Shown: positions 1-9,904 of the stretch, in pieces
Numbering within the stretch: the first letter of the stretch is position 1
How the letters are laid out: every line of letters starts with the position of its first letter
Assembly (NCBI RefSeq): GCF_000685275.1
Contig: NZ_ARYK01000001.1
Coordinates: 744,001 to 808,000, forward strand
DNA from: Hyphomonas johnsonii MHS-2
Lineage (GTDB): Bacteria; Pseudomonadota; Alphaproteobacteria; Caulobacterales; Hyphomonadaceae
Length of the DNA: 64,000 nt
Direction of reading: 5' to 3'
Program-made: the position numbers and the translations under genes
The notes under the pieces: generated by a model
The model's database searches: none
Told to the model about the DNA's origin: nothing
The model's input: the letters and a program-made list of their open reading frames with translations, nothing else

Positions 1-1
1 G

Positions 2-631
2 CTGTGTGTCCCGGCCACACTGGTATACCTCGCCAGCGAGGCGGCCAGCGGCTCTGCGCTGAAAATTGGCGGGGAAACCTGCCATCCGGCCGAGAAGGGC
101 GCCCATACTGGCGACATTTCCGCTGAAATGCTTGCAGATGCTGGCGCCAGCCATGTCATTGTCGGCCATTCGGAGCGCCGCGCCGACCATGGCGAATCGG
201 ATGAAATCGTCGCGGCGCAGGCCTCGGCGGCCGTTCGGGGCGGCCTGACCCCGATCATCTGCGTCGGCGAAAGCCTGGCCGAGCGCGAAGCCGGCCAGAC
301 CCTTGAGCGGATCACGCAACAGCTTTCCGGGTCGATCCCGCAGGGCATGTCGGCTGACGCCTTTGTGATCGCCTACGAGCCGATCTGGGCGATCGGAACC
401 GGCAAGGTGGCCAGCCCGGAGCAGATCGCGGAGGTTCACGGTGCGATCCGGAACTGGCTGTCAGGAAAATTCGGGCCGGACGGTGCCAATGTCCCGATCC
501 TCTACGGCGGCAGCATGAATCCCGGCAACGCACCGGAAATCCTGGCGATCGATAACGTCAATGGCGGCCTGATCGGCGGCGCAAGCTTGAAGGCGGACGA
601 CTTCCTCGCCATTTACAACGCAGCTATTTGA
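2..631 (+). CDS. tpiA: Triosephosphate isomerase, 5' end outside window
   Basis: Interconverts dihydroxyacetone phosphate and glyceraldehyde 3-phosphate in the cytoplasm. The reading frame is open from base 2, so the N-terminal quarter lies upstream of the window and 209 residues are visible. The catalytic His is seen in GHSERR (fragment residue 56) and the catalytic Glu in [10 protein letters not shown] (126). The phosphate-binding loops [10 protein letters not shown] and GGLIGGASL follow. The usual GAQ-C-H segment reads GGETCH here. It is followed in the same direction by secG and pyrG, an order common in alphaproteobacteria. Confidence 0.97.
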   Translation: MCVPATLVYLASEAASGSALKIGGETCHPAEKGAHTGDISAEMLADAGASHVIVGHSERRADHGESDEIVAAQASAAVRGGLTPIICVGESLAEREAGQTLERITQQLSGSIPQGMSADAFVIAYEPIWAIGTGKVASPEQIAEVHGAIRNWLSGKFGPDGANVPILYGGSMNPGNAPEILAIDNVNGGLIGGASLKADDFLAIYNAAI

Positions 632-640
632 TCAAGACTG

Positions 641-658
641 ACGCCAAAGGCTTGGCGT
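641..658 (+). other. Stem-loop between tpiA and secG
   Basis: A 7-bp perfect stem (ACGCCAA / TTGGCGT) with a 4-nt loop lies 10 bases after the tpiA stop. There is no T tract, so it is not a convincing terminator. It could be a processing or attenuation hairpin inside the tpiA-secG transcript. Confidence 0.35.
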
Positions 659-712
659 TCGCCCACATTGGCGATATGCGGGCCCCTTGATTTGAGGAAA
701 TCCAGGCCCACC

Positions 713-1171
713 ATGCAGAATCTCATCCTTGTCGCTCATATCCTGGTCTGTATCGTCATGACCGGACTGGTATTGCTGCAGAAGTCCGAAGGCGGCGGTT
801 TGGGCATGGGCGGCGGCGGCGGGAACTCGCTGATGTCGGGCCGCGGCGCGGCCGGCGCGCTGGTGCGCACGACCATTCTGCTTGGCGGCATTTTCTTCCT
901 GACCAGCCTGACCCTGACATCGATCGCCAATCGCGAGGACGATTCCCGCACGGATGTCGAAAAGGCGCTTGGCGCCAGCGAGGACACGGACGGGTTCACC
1001 GCGCCGACCGACCTGTTCGATCCGTCGGCCCCGCTCCTGCAGGGCCAGGACGGCGGCGCGACCGGCACCACGACGCCGGATGCAACGCCGCCCGCAGAGC
1101 CTGCGCCTGCTGCGCCCACTACGGATGAAACACCCGCACCGGCCGAGCCGGATTCGGGTAATCCCCAGTAA
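713..1171 (+). CDS. secG: Preprotein translocase subunit SecG
   Basis: Small membrane subunit of the SecYEG translocon. The 152-residue protein starts MQNLILVAHILV. It has two hydrophobic helices (about residues 2-22 and 52-72) separated by the family loop with QKSEGGGLGMGGGGG. The ATG at 713 was chosen because homology begins there; an upstream ATG at 668 would add 15 residues unlike the family. After the second helix there is an Ala/Pro/Thr-rich hydrophilic tail of about 75 residues, typical of alphaproteobacterial SecG and probably cytoplasmic or disordered. Co-directional with tpiA and pyrG. Confidence 0.95.
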   Translation: MQNLILVAHILVCIVMTGLVLLQKSEGGGLGMGGGGGNSLMSGRGAAGALVRTTILLGGIFFLTSLTLTSIANREDDSRTDVEKALGASEDTDGFTAPTDLFDPSAPLLQGQDGGATGTTTPDATPPAEPAPAAPTTDETPAPAEPDSGNPQ

Positions 1172-2869
<1,698 letters not shown>

Positions 2870-2956
2870 CAGCCTTGAAGCTGGCTCGCCCCGCGTTGCC
2901 GAAGCTGACGATTCCTATTTAGATGCGGCCTCGGCAGATGACGTCGTCGAGATGGT

Positions 2957-4180
2957 TCAGGCCTTGGAGACTTGGAACTGGCCGACATTGATGCGGCCGT
3001 CGAGGAATCCGGCTTCGCAATAGGAGAGATAGAAGTTCCACATCCGCTTGAACGGCTCGTCGAAGCCGAGCTGCTGGATGTCGCTCCATTTGTCATTGAA
3101 GGCGCGGGCCCATTCATGGCAGGTGCGGGCATAGTCCTGGCCGAAATAGTGGACGCCGTCATGGCGCAGGCTGGCCTTGGCGAACTGGTCCTTGAGGGCG
3201 CTTTCGCCGGGCAGCATGCCGCCGGGAAAGATGTAGCGCTGGATGAAGTCCACCCGCTTGCGATAACTTTCAAACAGCGAGTCCTCGATCGTGATGATCT
3301 GCAGCGCCGCCTTGCCGCCCTGTTTCAGGCTGTCGAATATCTTCGCGAAATAGCTCGGCCAGTAGGATTCGCCGACGGCCTCGAACATCTCGATCGAGGC
3401 GACACCGTCATACACGCCCTGATGGTCGCGATAGTCCTCGAGCCGGATCTCGACACGCTCGCCAAGGCCTTCGCGTTGCATGCGGGCCTGCGCATAGTCG
3501 CGCTGGGAGGGGGAAATCGTCAGGCAGGTAACCTTGCTGCCGCGCTGGCTGGCCGCGTATTCGGCGAACCCGCCCCAGCCACACCCGATTTCGAGGATGG
3601 AGCTCGACGGGCCTGCCTCGATGCGGTCGCAGATGCCCTTGTACTTGGCCTGCTGGGCGTGTTCGAGCGACTGGTTCGGGCTTTCGAACATGGCGGAGGA
3701 ATAGGTCATGCTGGGATCGAGCCAGAGGCTGTAGAAGTCGTTCCCGAGATCGTAGTGCGCCATGATGTTGCGTCGGGCGCCAGCCTTGGAGTTCCGGTTG
3801 AACAGGTGGCGCACCATGTTGGCCCAGCGCACGACGGCGCCGCCTTTCGCAAGCCGCCCGGCGGCTTCGAAATTGGCCGAGAAGAATTGCAGCACGCGGG
3901 TCAGGTTCGGTGTCGACCACTGGCTGTCCATATAGGCTTCGGCGAACCCGACATCGCCGCTGGCAAGGGCGCGTTTGACGAAGTCGTAGTCGTGCACGAT
4001 CACTTCGGCCCGCGGCCCCGGCTCGGCATTGCGGAACAGCAGCGCCCGGCCGTCGGGAAGGGTGAATAGGAGTTCGCCCCGCTGGGTGCGCAATATCGCG
4101 AGCGCGGCCAGCCTGAATGTGGTCGGGATGCCCTTCAGCCGGCTAACGGACTGGGCGGTGGCGATGATCGGATCGGTCAT
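2957..4180 (-). CDS. Cfa-family SAM-dependent fatty-acid methyltransferase
   Basis: 407-residue member of the cyclopropane-fatty-acyl-phospholipid synthase family. These enzymes use S-adenosylmethionine to methylenate or methylate unsaturated acyl chains of membrane phospholipids. Seen: HYDLGNDFYSLWLD, the SAM-binding motif LEIGCGWGGFAEYAA, and FIQRYIFPGG in the C-terminal half. It is the last gene of a four-gene leftward operon, and its ATG overlaps the stop of the DUF1365 gene by 4 bases (ATGA). This neighbourhood occurs in alphaproteobacterial singlet-oxygen (RpoE-ChrR) regulons. Some relatives make methylated or furan fatty acids rather than cyclopropanes, so the exact product cannot be told from sequence. 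Confidence 0.88.
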   Translation of the reverse strand: MTDPIIATAQSVSRLKGIPTTFRLAALAILRTQRGELLFTLPDGRALLFRNAEPGPRAEVIVHDYDFVKRALASGDVGFAEAYMDSQWSTPNLTRVLQFFSANFEAAGRLAKGGAVVRWANMVRHLFNRNSKAGARRNIMAHYDLGNDFYSLWLDPSMTYSSAMFESPNQSLEHAQQAKYKGICDRIEAGPSSSILEIGCGWGGFAEYAASQRGSKVTCLTISPSQRDYAQARMQREGLGERVEIRLEDYRDHQGVYDGVASIEMFEAVGESYWPSYFAKIFDSLKQGGKAALQIITIEDSLFESYRKRVDFIQRYIFPGGMLPGESALKDQFAKASLRHDGVHYFGQDYARTCHEWARAFNDKWSDIQQLGFDEPFKRMWNFYLSYCEAGFLDGRINVGQFQVSKA

Positions 4181-4983
4181 GCGGCGTCCTTCTCAACATG
4201 GGGAATATCGCGTTTCGATTCAACGGCGATCGTGGCGCAGGGTTCCGGCGGGGCCGGTTTCGACCGGTATTTCGCTCCGCGAAGCCAGATTTTCGCCGCC
4301 TGCCAGTGGATGGCGAGTGCAACGCCCAGGGTGGAAAAGGGGGCCGTGAGGGCGATGCGCAGGAAGGCGGAGGTGGTGGCCGGGCGGCGCCGGGCCGTGA
4401 TGTTCGCCATGTGCAGGCGCTGGCCGTCCTTCAGGCTCTCGACCACGACGCCGAGGCGGTCTGACGGTGCACGGAGGGTAAAGCGGTAGGCGCCGGTGAC
4501 ATCGAAAAAGGGTGAGACATGGAACGCCTTGCCCGCTTCGTGTTGTGACCGGTCACTGGTCACGGCAGCGACATAGGAATGGGTCTCGCCGAATGTGTTG
4601 TTCACCTCGTAAATGATCCCGCGCAGGGCACCGTCCGGGCCGTAGCCGTACCAGAGCGAAATCGGCGCGAACTTGTAGAACATGTGGCGCGGAAACGTGA
4701 CGAGACGGATTGCGCCGCCTGCGAGGTACACGCCTGCGCTCGCCAGGGTCTCCTCCGCCCAGCGCCGCAGGGGCACGTCCGCCCGGGCGCCATGATCCCT
4801 GCGGTGAAAGGAGAACAGGCCGGGGGCGTCAACCGCGAACAGGGCGCTCTGCGCGCCGGCTTCGTCCAACCGGTCGATGTCGATGTCGATCAGGGCGAGC
4901 TTGTAGGCAAAGCGGCGTTCGAACGGCACGTATCGCGCGTGTGCCGTCTGGCCCAGCCACAAATTGAGCGCCGGAGCCGTCAT
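4177..4983 (-). CDS. DUF1365 family protein
   Basis: 268-residue cytoplasmic protein of the DUF1365 family. Family signatures are visible: FKFAPISLWYGYG-like block (about residues 105-118), EVNNTFGETHSY (about 126-137) and KAFHVSPFFDVTGAY (about 152-166). No catalytic mechanism is established for the family, but it is regularly found beside FAD-dependent amine-oxidase-like proteins and Cfa-type methyltransferases, which suggests a part in modifying membrane fatty acids. It overlaps both neighbours by ATGA, so translation of the operon is coupled. Confidence 0.88.
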   Translation of the reverse strand: MTAPALNLWLGQTAHARYVPFERRFAYKLALIDIDIDRLDEAGAQSALFAVDAPGLFSFHRRDHGARADVPLRRWAEETLASAGVYLAGGAIRLVTFPRHMFYKFAPISLWYGYGPDGALRGIIYEVNNTFGETHSYVAAVTSDRSQHEAGKAFHVSPFFDVTGAYRFTLRAPSDRLGVVVESLKDGQRLHMANITARRRPATTSAFLRIALTAPFSTLGVALAIHWQAAKIWLRGAKYRSKPAPPEPCATIAVESKRDIPHVEKDAA

Positions 4984-6296
4984 ACGGACACCTCTGCTGC
5001 AACTTCAAGAACCGGACTTTTGCGCGCAGGGGCCAGAATGTCCACGTCTTTTGCGTTCCATGGCACGCGCCCGCCCAGTGACAGGGCGGCCGACAGGCCG
5101 GATTTGAGGCCGTCCTCGTGGAAGCCGCGCCCCATCCAGGCGCCAGCCATCCAGAGGCCGTCCTGCCCCTGGATCCGCGCCAGCCCGCGTACGGCGGCCT
5201 CGGCGGCCGCATCGAACTGCGGATGGTCGAACTCGTACTGATGGAAGGTCAGGTCATCCCGCGGCGGCGTTTCCGGATTGAGTGTGACGAACAAGGGCCG
5301 CTTGTCGTCCATGCCCTGCAGGCGGTTCATCCAGTAGGTGAGGCAGATGTCGTCGCCGGGTTGCTTCAGGACGTTCCAGCTGGCCCAGGCGTTGCGACGC
5401 GCCGGCATCAGGGCGGGGTCGCGGTGCAGGTAGATCGTGTTCGGACGATAATGCACCGACCGCAGGAGGAAGGCCTGGTCGTCGTAACTGTTCTCGATCA
5501 TCCGCAGGGTCTGGTCGGAATGCGTGGCGAGGATGACGTCGTCGAAGACGTGGGACTTTCCGTCATCCGTAACGACGCTGGTATGGTCGCCGAACGGGAA
5601 CAGGCGGGTGACGCCGGTGCCGGTGCGCAGGCGCGGGCCGAGCGCTGCGGCAGCCTTTGCGACATAGGCCTGGCTGCCGCCGGTCACCGTGCGCCATTGC
5701 GGGCGCTCCTTGTGCATCAGGCGGTGGTTCTCGAAGAACTGGAAGAAGCTCATCGCCGGATAGTCGAGCATGCAGGCTTCCGGCGATGACCAGATCGCCG
5801 CGCCCATCGGCAGGACGTAATTGTGCCGGAACGCAGCAGAGAAGGCGTGCCGGTCGAGCCAGGCACCCAGCGTCGCGTCCTTGATCAAGCCGCGCTCCAG
5901 TTCGGACCGGGCAATGTCGTTGAAGCGCAGGATGTCGCGCCAGAAGCGATGGAATCTGGGGCTGAGCAGGTTGCCGCGCTGGGCAAACATGCCGCGCAGG
6001 GTGGACGCCCATTCCCATCCGTCCGGATCCGACACGCCAAAGCTCATGTCCGATGCCTGCGTCTCGACGCCGAGCGCGTCGAAGAAGCCGATCAGGTTCG
6101 GGTAGTTCAGCGCGTTGTAGACAATGAATCCGAGGTCGACGGACGTTTCGTGCCCGTCATAGTCAAACACATGCGTGCAGGCATGGCCGCCTGCGCGCTC
6201 GCGTTTTTCGAACACGGTGACGTCGGCGGTGTCTTTCAGGGCATAGGCCGCACCGAGGCCCGATATGCCAGATCCGATAATGGCGATGCGTTTCAT
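4980..6296 (-). CDS. FAD-dependent amine-oxidase-like oxidoreductase
   Basis: 438-residue flavoprotein with the N-terminal dinucleotide-binding motif IIGSGISGLGAAYAL (residues 5-19) and an FKR/ERAGGH block that usually contacts FAD. Belongs to the NAD/FAD-binding group that co-occurs with DUF1365 and Cfa-type methyltransferases. The substrate is unknown; a fatty-acyl desaturation or oxidation step is the reasonable inference from the operon. It starts inside the stop of phrB and ends inside the start of the DUF1365 gene, both 4-base ATGA overlaps. Confidence 0.88.
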   Translation of the reverse strand: MKRIAIIGSGISGLGAAYALKDTADVTVFEKRERAGGHACTHVFDYDGHETSVDLGFIVYNALNYPNLIGFFDALGVETQASDMSFGVSDPDGWEWASTLRGMFAQRGNLLSPRFHRFWRDILRFNDIARSELERGLIKDATLGAWLDRHAFSAAFRHNYVLPMGAAIWSSPEACMLDYPAMSFFQFFENHRLMHKERPQWRTVTGGSQAYVAKAAAALGPRLRTGTGVTRLFPFGDHTSVVTDDGKSHVFDDVILATHSDQTLRMIENSYDDQAFLLRSVHYRPNTIYLHRDPALMPARRNAWASWNVLKQPGDDICLTYWMNRLQGMDDKRPLFVTLNPETPPRDDLTFHQYEFDHPQFDAAAEAAVRGLARIQGQDGLWMAGAWMGRGFHEDGLKSGLSAALSLGGRVPWNAKDVDILAPARKSPVLEVAAEVSV

Positions 6297-7750
6297 GCGG
6301 CGCTCCGTCTTTGCTTGAGGGTATCATAGGCGTCGAGCGCGCGCAGGCGGGCCAGCGCATGTTCAATGATGGGATGGGGGTAGGTGTCGCCGAGCGCGAC
6401 GCCTGCGACCTTGAGGGTTGCGGCATCCGCCTCCCACGGCGCATGGAGATACTTGTCCGGCAGGTCTTCCAGTTCCGGGCACCAGCGGCGGACATAATCG
6501 CCGGATGCGTCGAACTTGCGCCCCTGCGTGATCGGATTGAATATCCGGAAATAGGGCGCTGCATCCGCGCCGCTGCCGGCCGTCCATTGCCAGCTTGCCG
6601 GGTTCGATGCCGGGTCTGCGTCAACCAGCGTGTCCCAGAACCAGGCTTCTCCCATTTGCCAGGGCAGCAACAGGTGCTTGGTCAGGAACGAGGCCACGAT
6701 CATCCGTACCCGGTTGTGCATGAACCCGGTGTGCCAGAGCTGGCGCATGCCGGCATCGACGATCGGATAGCCGGTCCGGCCTTCCGACCAGGCATCGTAG
6801 GCGTCGCGGTCGCTGCGCCACGGCATGTGCCGGAAAGCGGGATTGTAGTTTTCGTCTGCCAGGTCCGGGTTGTGGTAGAGCAGGACGTAGGAGAATTCGC
6901 GCCAGGCGATCTCGGACAGGAAGGTCATGGCTCCGCTCTCGTCGAGGTGGCCCATGTCGATACCATGCCGGGTGGCGCGCCAGACCTGCGCCGGGCCGAT
7001 CTCTCCGAAGCGCAGGTGCGGTGACAGCCGTGACGTGGCCGATTCCCTGTCGGGCCGGTTGCGCAGGTCAGGGTACTGGCTGACGGGCCCGTCGAGGAAT
7101 TCGGCCAGGCGGTCGGCGGCGCCCTGTTCGCCCGGCACCCAGGCTTCGGCGAGTCCACCGGCCCAGTCCGGGCGCGTCGGGTGCAGCCCCCATTCGGACA
7201 GTGAATCGGACTTCACCTTCGGCCCAGAGAGGGAGGCTGGCCGGGGCAGCGGATCAGGCGGAACATAGGCCGCGCGCAATGCGCGCCAGTAGGGTGTGAA
7301 CACCTTGTAGTACCCGCCAGCGCCCGTCCGGATATCCCAGGGCTCGGTCAGCAGGCGCCCGCCACGGCTCGCCACGGTCAGCCCGCGGGCGGTGAGGTCT
7401 GCCTTGATCCCGGCGTCGACGTCACGCTCGGCCTTGTCGTAGCGGCGGTTCCAGAACACGCAGTCGGCCCCGGTCTCTTTCAGCACCTTGTCGAGCGCCG
7501 GGCCGGATGCGCCGGACCGGAGGGTCAGCTGCCCGCCGAGCGCCTTGATATCCGCCGCCAGCGCGGCGAGAGACTTGTCGAGCCACCATTTCGAGGCACC
7601 GCCCGCACGGCGCAGGCTGGCCGTCTCCTCGTCGAGGATGAACAGCAGGACCAGCGGCTTTCCGGTCGCGGCAGCGGCATGCAGCGCGGGATTGTCAGCC
7701 AGGCGGAGATCTTCTCTAAACCAGACGAGGGCGGGGGCAGGTGAGGGCAG
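6293..7750 (-). CDS. phrB: Class I CPD photolyase with apparent CTG start
   Basis: Light-driven repair of cyclobutane pyrimidine dimers. The frame encodes a full-length photolyase of about 485 residues: PALVWFREDLRLADNP at the N terminus (Rossmann antenna domain), then GRTGYPIVDAGMRQL and MHNRVRM with WQWTAGSGADAAPYFRIFNP in the FAD domain. The problem is the start. Between the in-frame stop at 7859-7861 and the N-terminal homology there is no ATG, GTG or TTG. A GTG at 7486 would remove about 88 conserved residues. The best fit is CTG at 7750, preceded by GGAG with 7-nt spacing, giving MPSPAPALVWF. An alternative is a frameshift by a 10-bp tandem duplication (see findings). First gene of the four-gene operon. 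Confidence 0.85.
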   Translation of the reverse strand: MPSPAPALVWFREDLRLADNPALHAAAATGKPLVLLFILDEETASLRRAGGASKWWLDKSLAALAADIKALGGQLTLRSGASGPALDKVLKETGADCVFWNRRYDKAERDVDAGIKADLTARGLTVASRGGRLLTEPWDIRTGAGGYYKVFTPYWRALRAAYVPPDPLPRPASLSGPKVKSDSLSEWGLHPTRPDWAGGLAEAWVPGEQGAADRLAEFLDGPVSQYPDLRNRPDRESATSRLSPHLRFGEIGPAQVWRATRHGIDMGHLDESGAMTFLSEIAWREFSYVLLYHNPDLADENYNPAFRHMPWRSDRDAYDAWSEGRTGYPIVDAGMRQLWHTGFMHNRVRMIVASFLTKHLLLPWQMGEAWFWDTLVDADPASNPASWQWTAGSGADAAPYFRIFNPITQGRKFDASGDYVRRWCPELEDLPDKYLHAPWEADAATLKVAGVALGDTYPHPIIEHALARLRALDAYDTLKQRRSAA

Positions 7751-7753
7751 GTG
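7735..7753. repeat. Tandem 10-bp duplication at the 5' end of phrB
   Basis: GGGCAGGTG occurs at 7735-7743 and again at 7745-7753, with one base between copies, giving a 10-base period. Removing one 10-base unit would bring the upstream ATG at 7781 into the photolyase frame (MFTRNDPESAPAPALVWF), which is why the repeat matters for the start assignment. Confidence 0.8.
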
Positions 7754-7787
7754 CAGACTCCGGATCGTTTCGGGTGAACATATGCTT

Positions 7788-7817
7788 CTCTTACGGAGCC
7801 GGGCGCGATCTGGATCA
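7788..7817 (-). promoter_or_regulatory. ECF sigma-factor-type promoter of the photolyase operon
   Basis: On the minus strand, TGATCC (7817-7812), an 18-base spacer and TAAGAG (7793-7788). This resembles the -35 TGATC(C) and -10 TAAGA elements reported for RpoE-ChrR (ECF11) promoters of Rhodobacter, whose regulon contains photolyase and Cfa-type genes. Transcription would begin near 7781, leaving a leader of about 30 bases that carries GGAG ahead of CTG 7750. No ECF sigma gene is in the window. Confidence 0.55.
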
Positions 7818-7889
7818 GCGCGGATGCGCGGATGGCTTTCACCGAGGCCCCGGCCCGGCTATATCCAAGGCAACAAGGGAGTCGGCCAC

Positions 7890-7958
7890 ATGACCGCCAC
7901 GACACGCGCCAGCGCCGGATGCGCTGAACTCACGTCATCTTCCGGCGGGCACGCCTGA
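7890..7958 (+). CDS. 22-residue leader ORF coupled to hldE
   Basis: ATG 7890 opens 22 codons (MTATTRASAGCAELTSSSGG, then HA) ending with TGA at 7956-7958, whose last base is the A of the hldE ATG. The ORF has a strong ribosome site AAGGGAG 8 bases ahead (7875-7881), whereas hldE itself has only a weak one. This is the arrangement expected for translational coupling. No similarity to a known peptide was recognised, so the encoded sequence may not matter. Confidence 0.45.
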   Translation: MTATTRASAGCAELTSSSGGHA

Positions 7959-9424
7959 TGGGAACCGGGGCACTGAGAGACCTGGTCAAGGCCGGGGCCG
8001 GCAAGCGCGTGGTCTGCGTCGGGGACGTCATGCTCGACCGCTTTGTATATGGCCACGTGATGCGGATTTCGCCGGAAGCGCCTGTGCCGATCATGAAGCG
8101 CACGCGGGAAGCCGCCATGCCGGGCGGCGCGGGCAATGTCGCGCGCAACCTGTCTTCGCTCGGCCTGTCGACGTCGCTGATCGGTGTTGTCGGAGATGAT
8201 GCAGAGGGCCGCACGCTGGCGGAACTGCTTGGCGACCTGCGGGATATCGATACGGACCTGATCGTGATGCGCGACCGGCCGACGACCCTGAAAACGCGGT
8301 TCGTGGCGGCCGGCCAGCAATTGCTGCGGGTTGATGGCGAGGATTCGCGTCAGATCGACCTCTCGGCAGAGGCCGATATCGTAGTGTCGCTGGAGCATGC
8401 TGCGCGGCAAGCCGACCTGATCATCCTGTCCGACTATGCCAAGGGCGCAGTCACGGATGCCGTGATTGCCGCCGCCATCGCAGCCGGCAGGGCGCACGGC
8501 ATTCCGGTGATCGCAGACCCGAAAGGGCGAGACTTTGCCCGCTATGGCGAAATCGACCTGCTGAAACCGAACGCCTCCGAACTGGGCCTCGCGTTCGGGC
8601 TGTCGGTGGAGACCGACCGGGACGCCGTCGAGGCGCTGTCGGTCGCGCTCGATACGCTGCCGGCGCGTGCCATCGTCGTGACCCGGGCCGCCAAGGGCAT
8701 GTCATTCCAGACAAGGGGCGGACCCGTCATGCACCGGTCGGGTGAGGCACGTGAAGTCTACGACGTGTCCGGCGCAGGCGACACCAGCATCGCAGCGCTT
8801 GGCCTCGGCCTCGCAGCGGGCGGCAGCCTCGCGGAAGCCGTGGAGCTGGCAATTGCCGCCTCCGGCATTGCGGTCGGCAAGTCAGGCACGGCCACCGTGT
8901 CTGCGGCCGAGTTGCAGGCGGCGCTGCAGATGGGCCTCAAACAGGGGGGCGTCTCGCATATCCCGCTGGAAACACTGGTCGACCAGACGCATGTCTGGCG
9001 CGACGCCCAGCTCACGGTCGGCTTCACCAATGGCTGTTTCGACATCCTGCATCCGGGCCACCTGCGCGTGCTGGAAGAAGCAAAGGCCCGGTGCGGCCGG
9101 CTGGTCGTCGGCCTCAACTCCGACGCCTCCGTGCGCCGCCTGAAGGGCGCCAATCGCCCGGTCAATGACGAAGAATCCCGCGCCCGCGTGCTCTCCGGCC
9201 TGTCGGCGGTCGATGCGGTTGTCGTGTTCGACGAGGACACGCCGGAAGAGCTGATCCGCGCCCTGCAGCCCGACCTGCTGGTCAAGGGCGGCGACTATAC
9301 GATCGAGACGATTGTCGGGGCAGACATTGTCACCGCGCGCGGCGGAACCGTCCACATCGTGCCGCTGGTCGACGGCCAGTCGACAACTGCCGCCATCGCC
9401 CGCGCGAACGCCAAGGCGGATTAG
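7958..9424 (+). CDS. hldE: Bifunctional heptose kinase/adenylyltransferase HldE
   Basis: 488-residue two-domain enzyme of ADP-heptose synthesis for lipopolysaccharide core. The N-terminal ribokinase-like domain (about 1-325) phosphorylates D-glycero-beta-D-manno-heptose 7-phosphate; it shows GGAGNVARN and the kinase signature SGAGDT (about 269-274). The C-terminal cytidylyltransferase-like domain (about 350-488) transfers AMP and shows FTNGCFDILHPGHL with the HxGH motif (about 365-368). Start ATG 7958 overlaps the stop of a short leader ORF. Divergent from the photolyase operon and convergent with hspQ, six bases apart. Confidence 0.95.
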   Translation: MGTGALRDLVKAGAGKRVVCVGDVMLDRFVYGHVMRISPEAPVPIMKRTREAAMPGGAGNVARNLSSLGLSTSLIGVVGDDAEGRTLAELLGDLRDIDTDLIVMRDRPTTLKTRFVAAGQQLLRVDGEDSRQIDLSAEADIVVSLEHAARQADLIILSDYAKGAVTDAVIAAAIAAGRAHGIPVIADPKGRDFARYGEIDLLKPNASELGLAFGLSVETDRDAVEALSVALDTLPARAIVVTRAAKGMSFQTRGGPVMHRSGEAREVYDVSGAGDTSIAALGLGLAAGGSLAEAVELAIAASGIAVGKSGTATVSAAELQAALQMGLKQGGVSHIPLETLVDQTHVWRDAQLTVGFTNGCFDILHPGHLRVLEEAKARCGRLVVGLNSDASVRRLKGANRPVNDEESRARVLSGLSAVDAVVVFDEDTPEELIRALQPDLLVKGGDYTIETIVGADIVTARGGTVHIVPLVDGQSTTAAIARANAKAD

Positions 9425-9430
9425 CGGACC

Positions 9431-9883
9431 CTAGTTCGCCACGCCCTTTTTCAGCTCGTACGTGCCGGGGCCGGTCAGGACGAACCAGTCCAGGATGTCC
9501 GGGTGCGTCAGCGGCGCGACTGAATCGTCGGGCAGCAGGTTCTGTTCCGACACATAGGCGACGTAATGCGTGCGGTCGTTTTCGGCGAACAGGTGATAGA
9601 ATGGCTGGTCCTTGCGGGGCCGCACTTCCTCCGGAATCGACTCGTACCAATCCGATGTATTGGCGAATTGCGGGTCGACATCGAAAATGACGCCCCGGAA
9701 CGGGAACATGCGGTGCCGGACAACCTGTCCGATCTGGAATTTCGCGACGTGCTTGGAAATGGCGTTGTAACGGCGGTGTTCATCGATCGGGTGGTCGAGG
9801 AGAAGCAGGCGTTTCGGCAGGGCTTTTGCCCTGTTGCCAAAGGGGTTTTTCAACCATCCCAAGAGTTTTGGTCCACTAGCCAT
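9431..9883 (-). CDS. hspQ: HspQ/YccV-type protein
   Basis: 150-residue protein with the hemimethylated-DNA-binding/YccV domain in its C-terminal part: FQIGQVVRHRMFPFRGVIFDVDPQF, then QPFYHLF and YVAYVSEQNLLPD. In enterobacteria HspQ is a heat-shock protein that affects turnover of other proteins through Lon. The alphaproteobacterial form carries an N-terminal extension of about 45 residues. ATG 9883 was chosen because AGGAG lies 6 bases ahead; an in-frame start at 9931 would add 16 residues. It is divergent from ppx/gppA with a very short gap, so its promoter must overlap that gene's 5' end. Confidence 0.88.
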   Translation of the reverse strand: MASGPKLLGWLKNPFGNRAKALPKRLLLLDHPIDEHRRYNAISKHVAKFQIGQVVRHRMFPFRGVIFDVDPQFANTSDWYESIPEEVRPRKDQPFYHLFAENDRTHYVAYVSEQNLLPDDSVAPLTHPDILDWFVLTGPGTYELKKGVAN

Positions 9884-9904
9884 TTCCAGCTCCTGTGATA
9901 CACA

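Noticed and set aside
6293..7486. Photolyase starting at GTG 7486
   Set aside because: The same frame upstream encodes the conserved N-terminal domain (WFREDLRLADNP), so this start would remove about 88 genuine residues.
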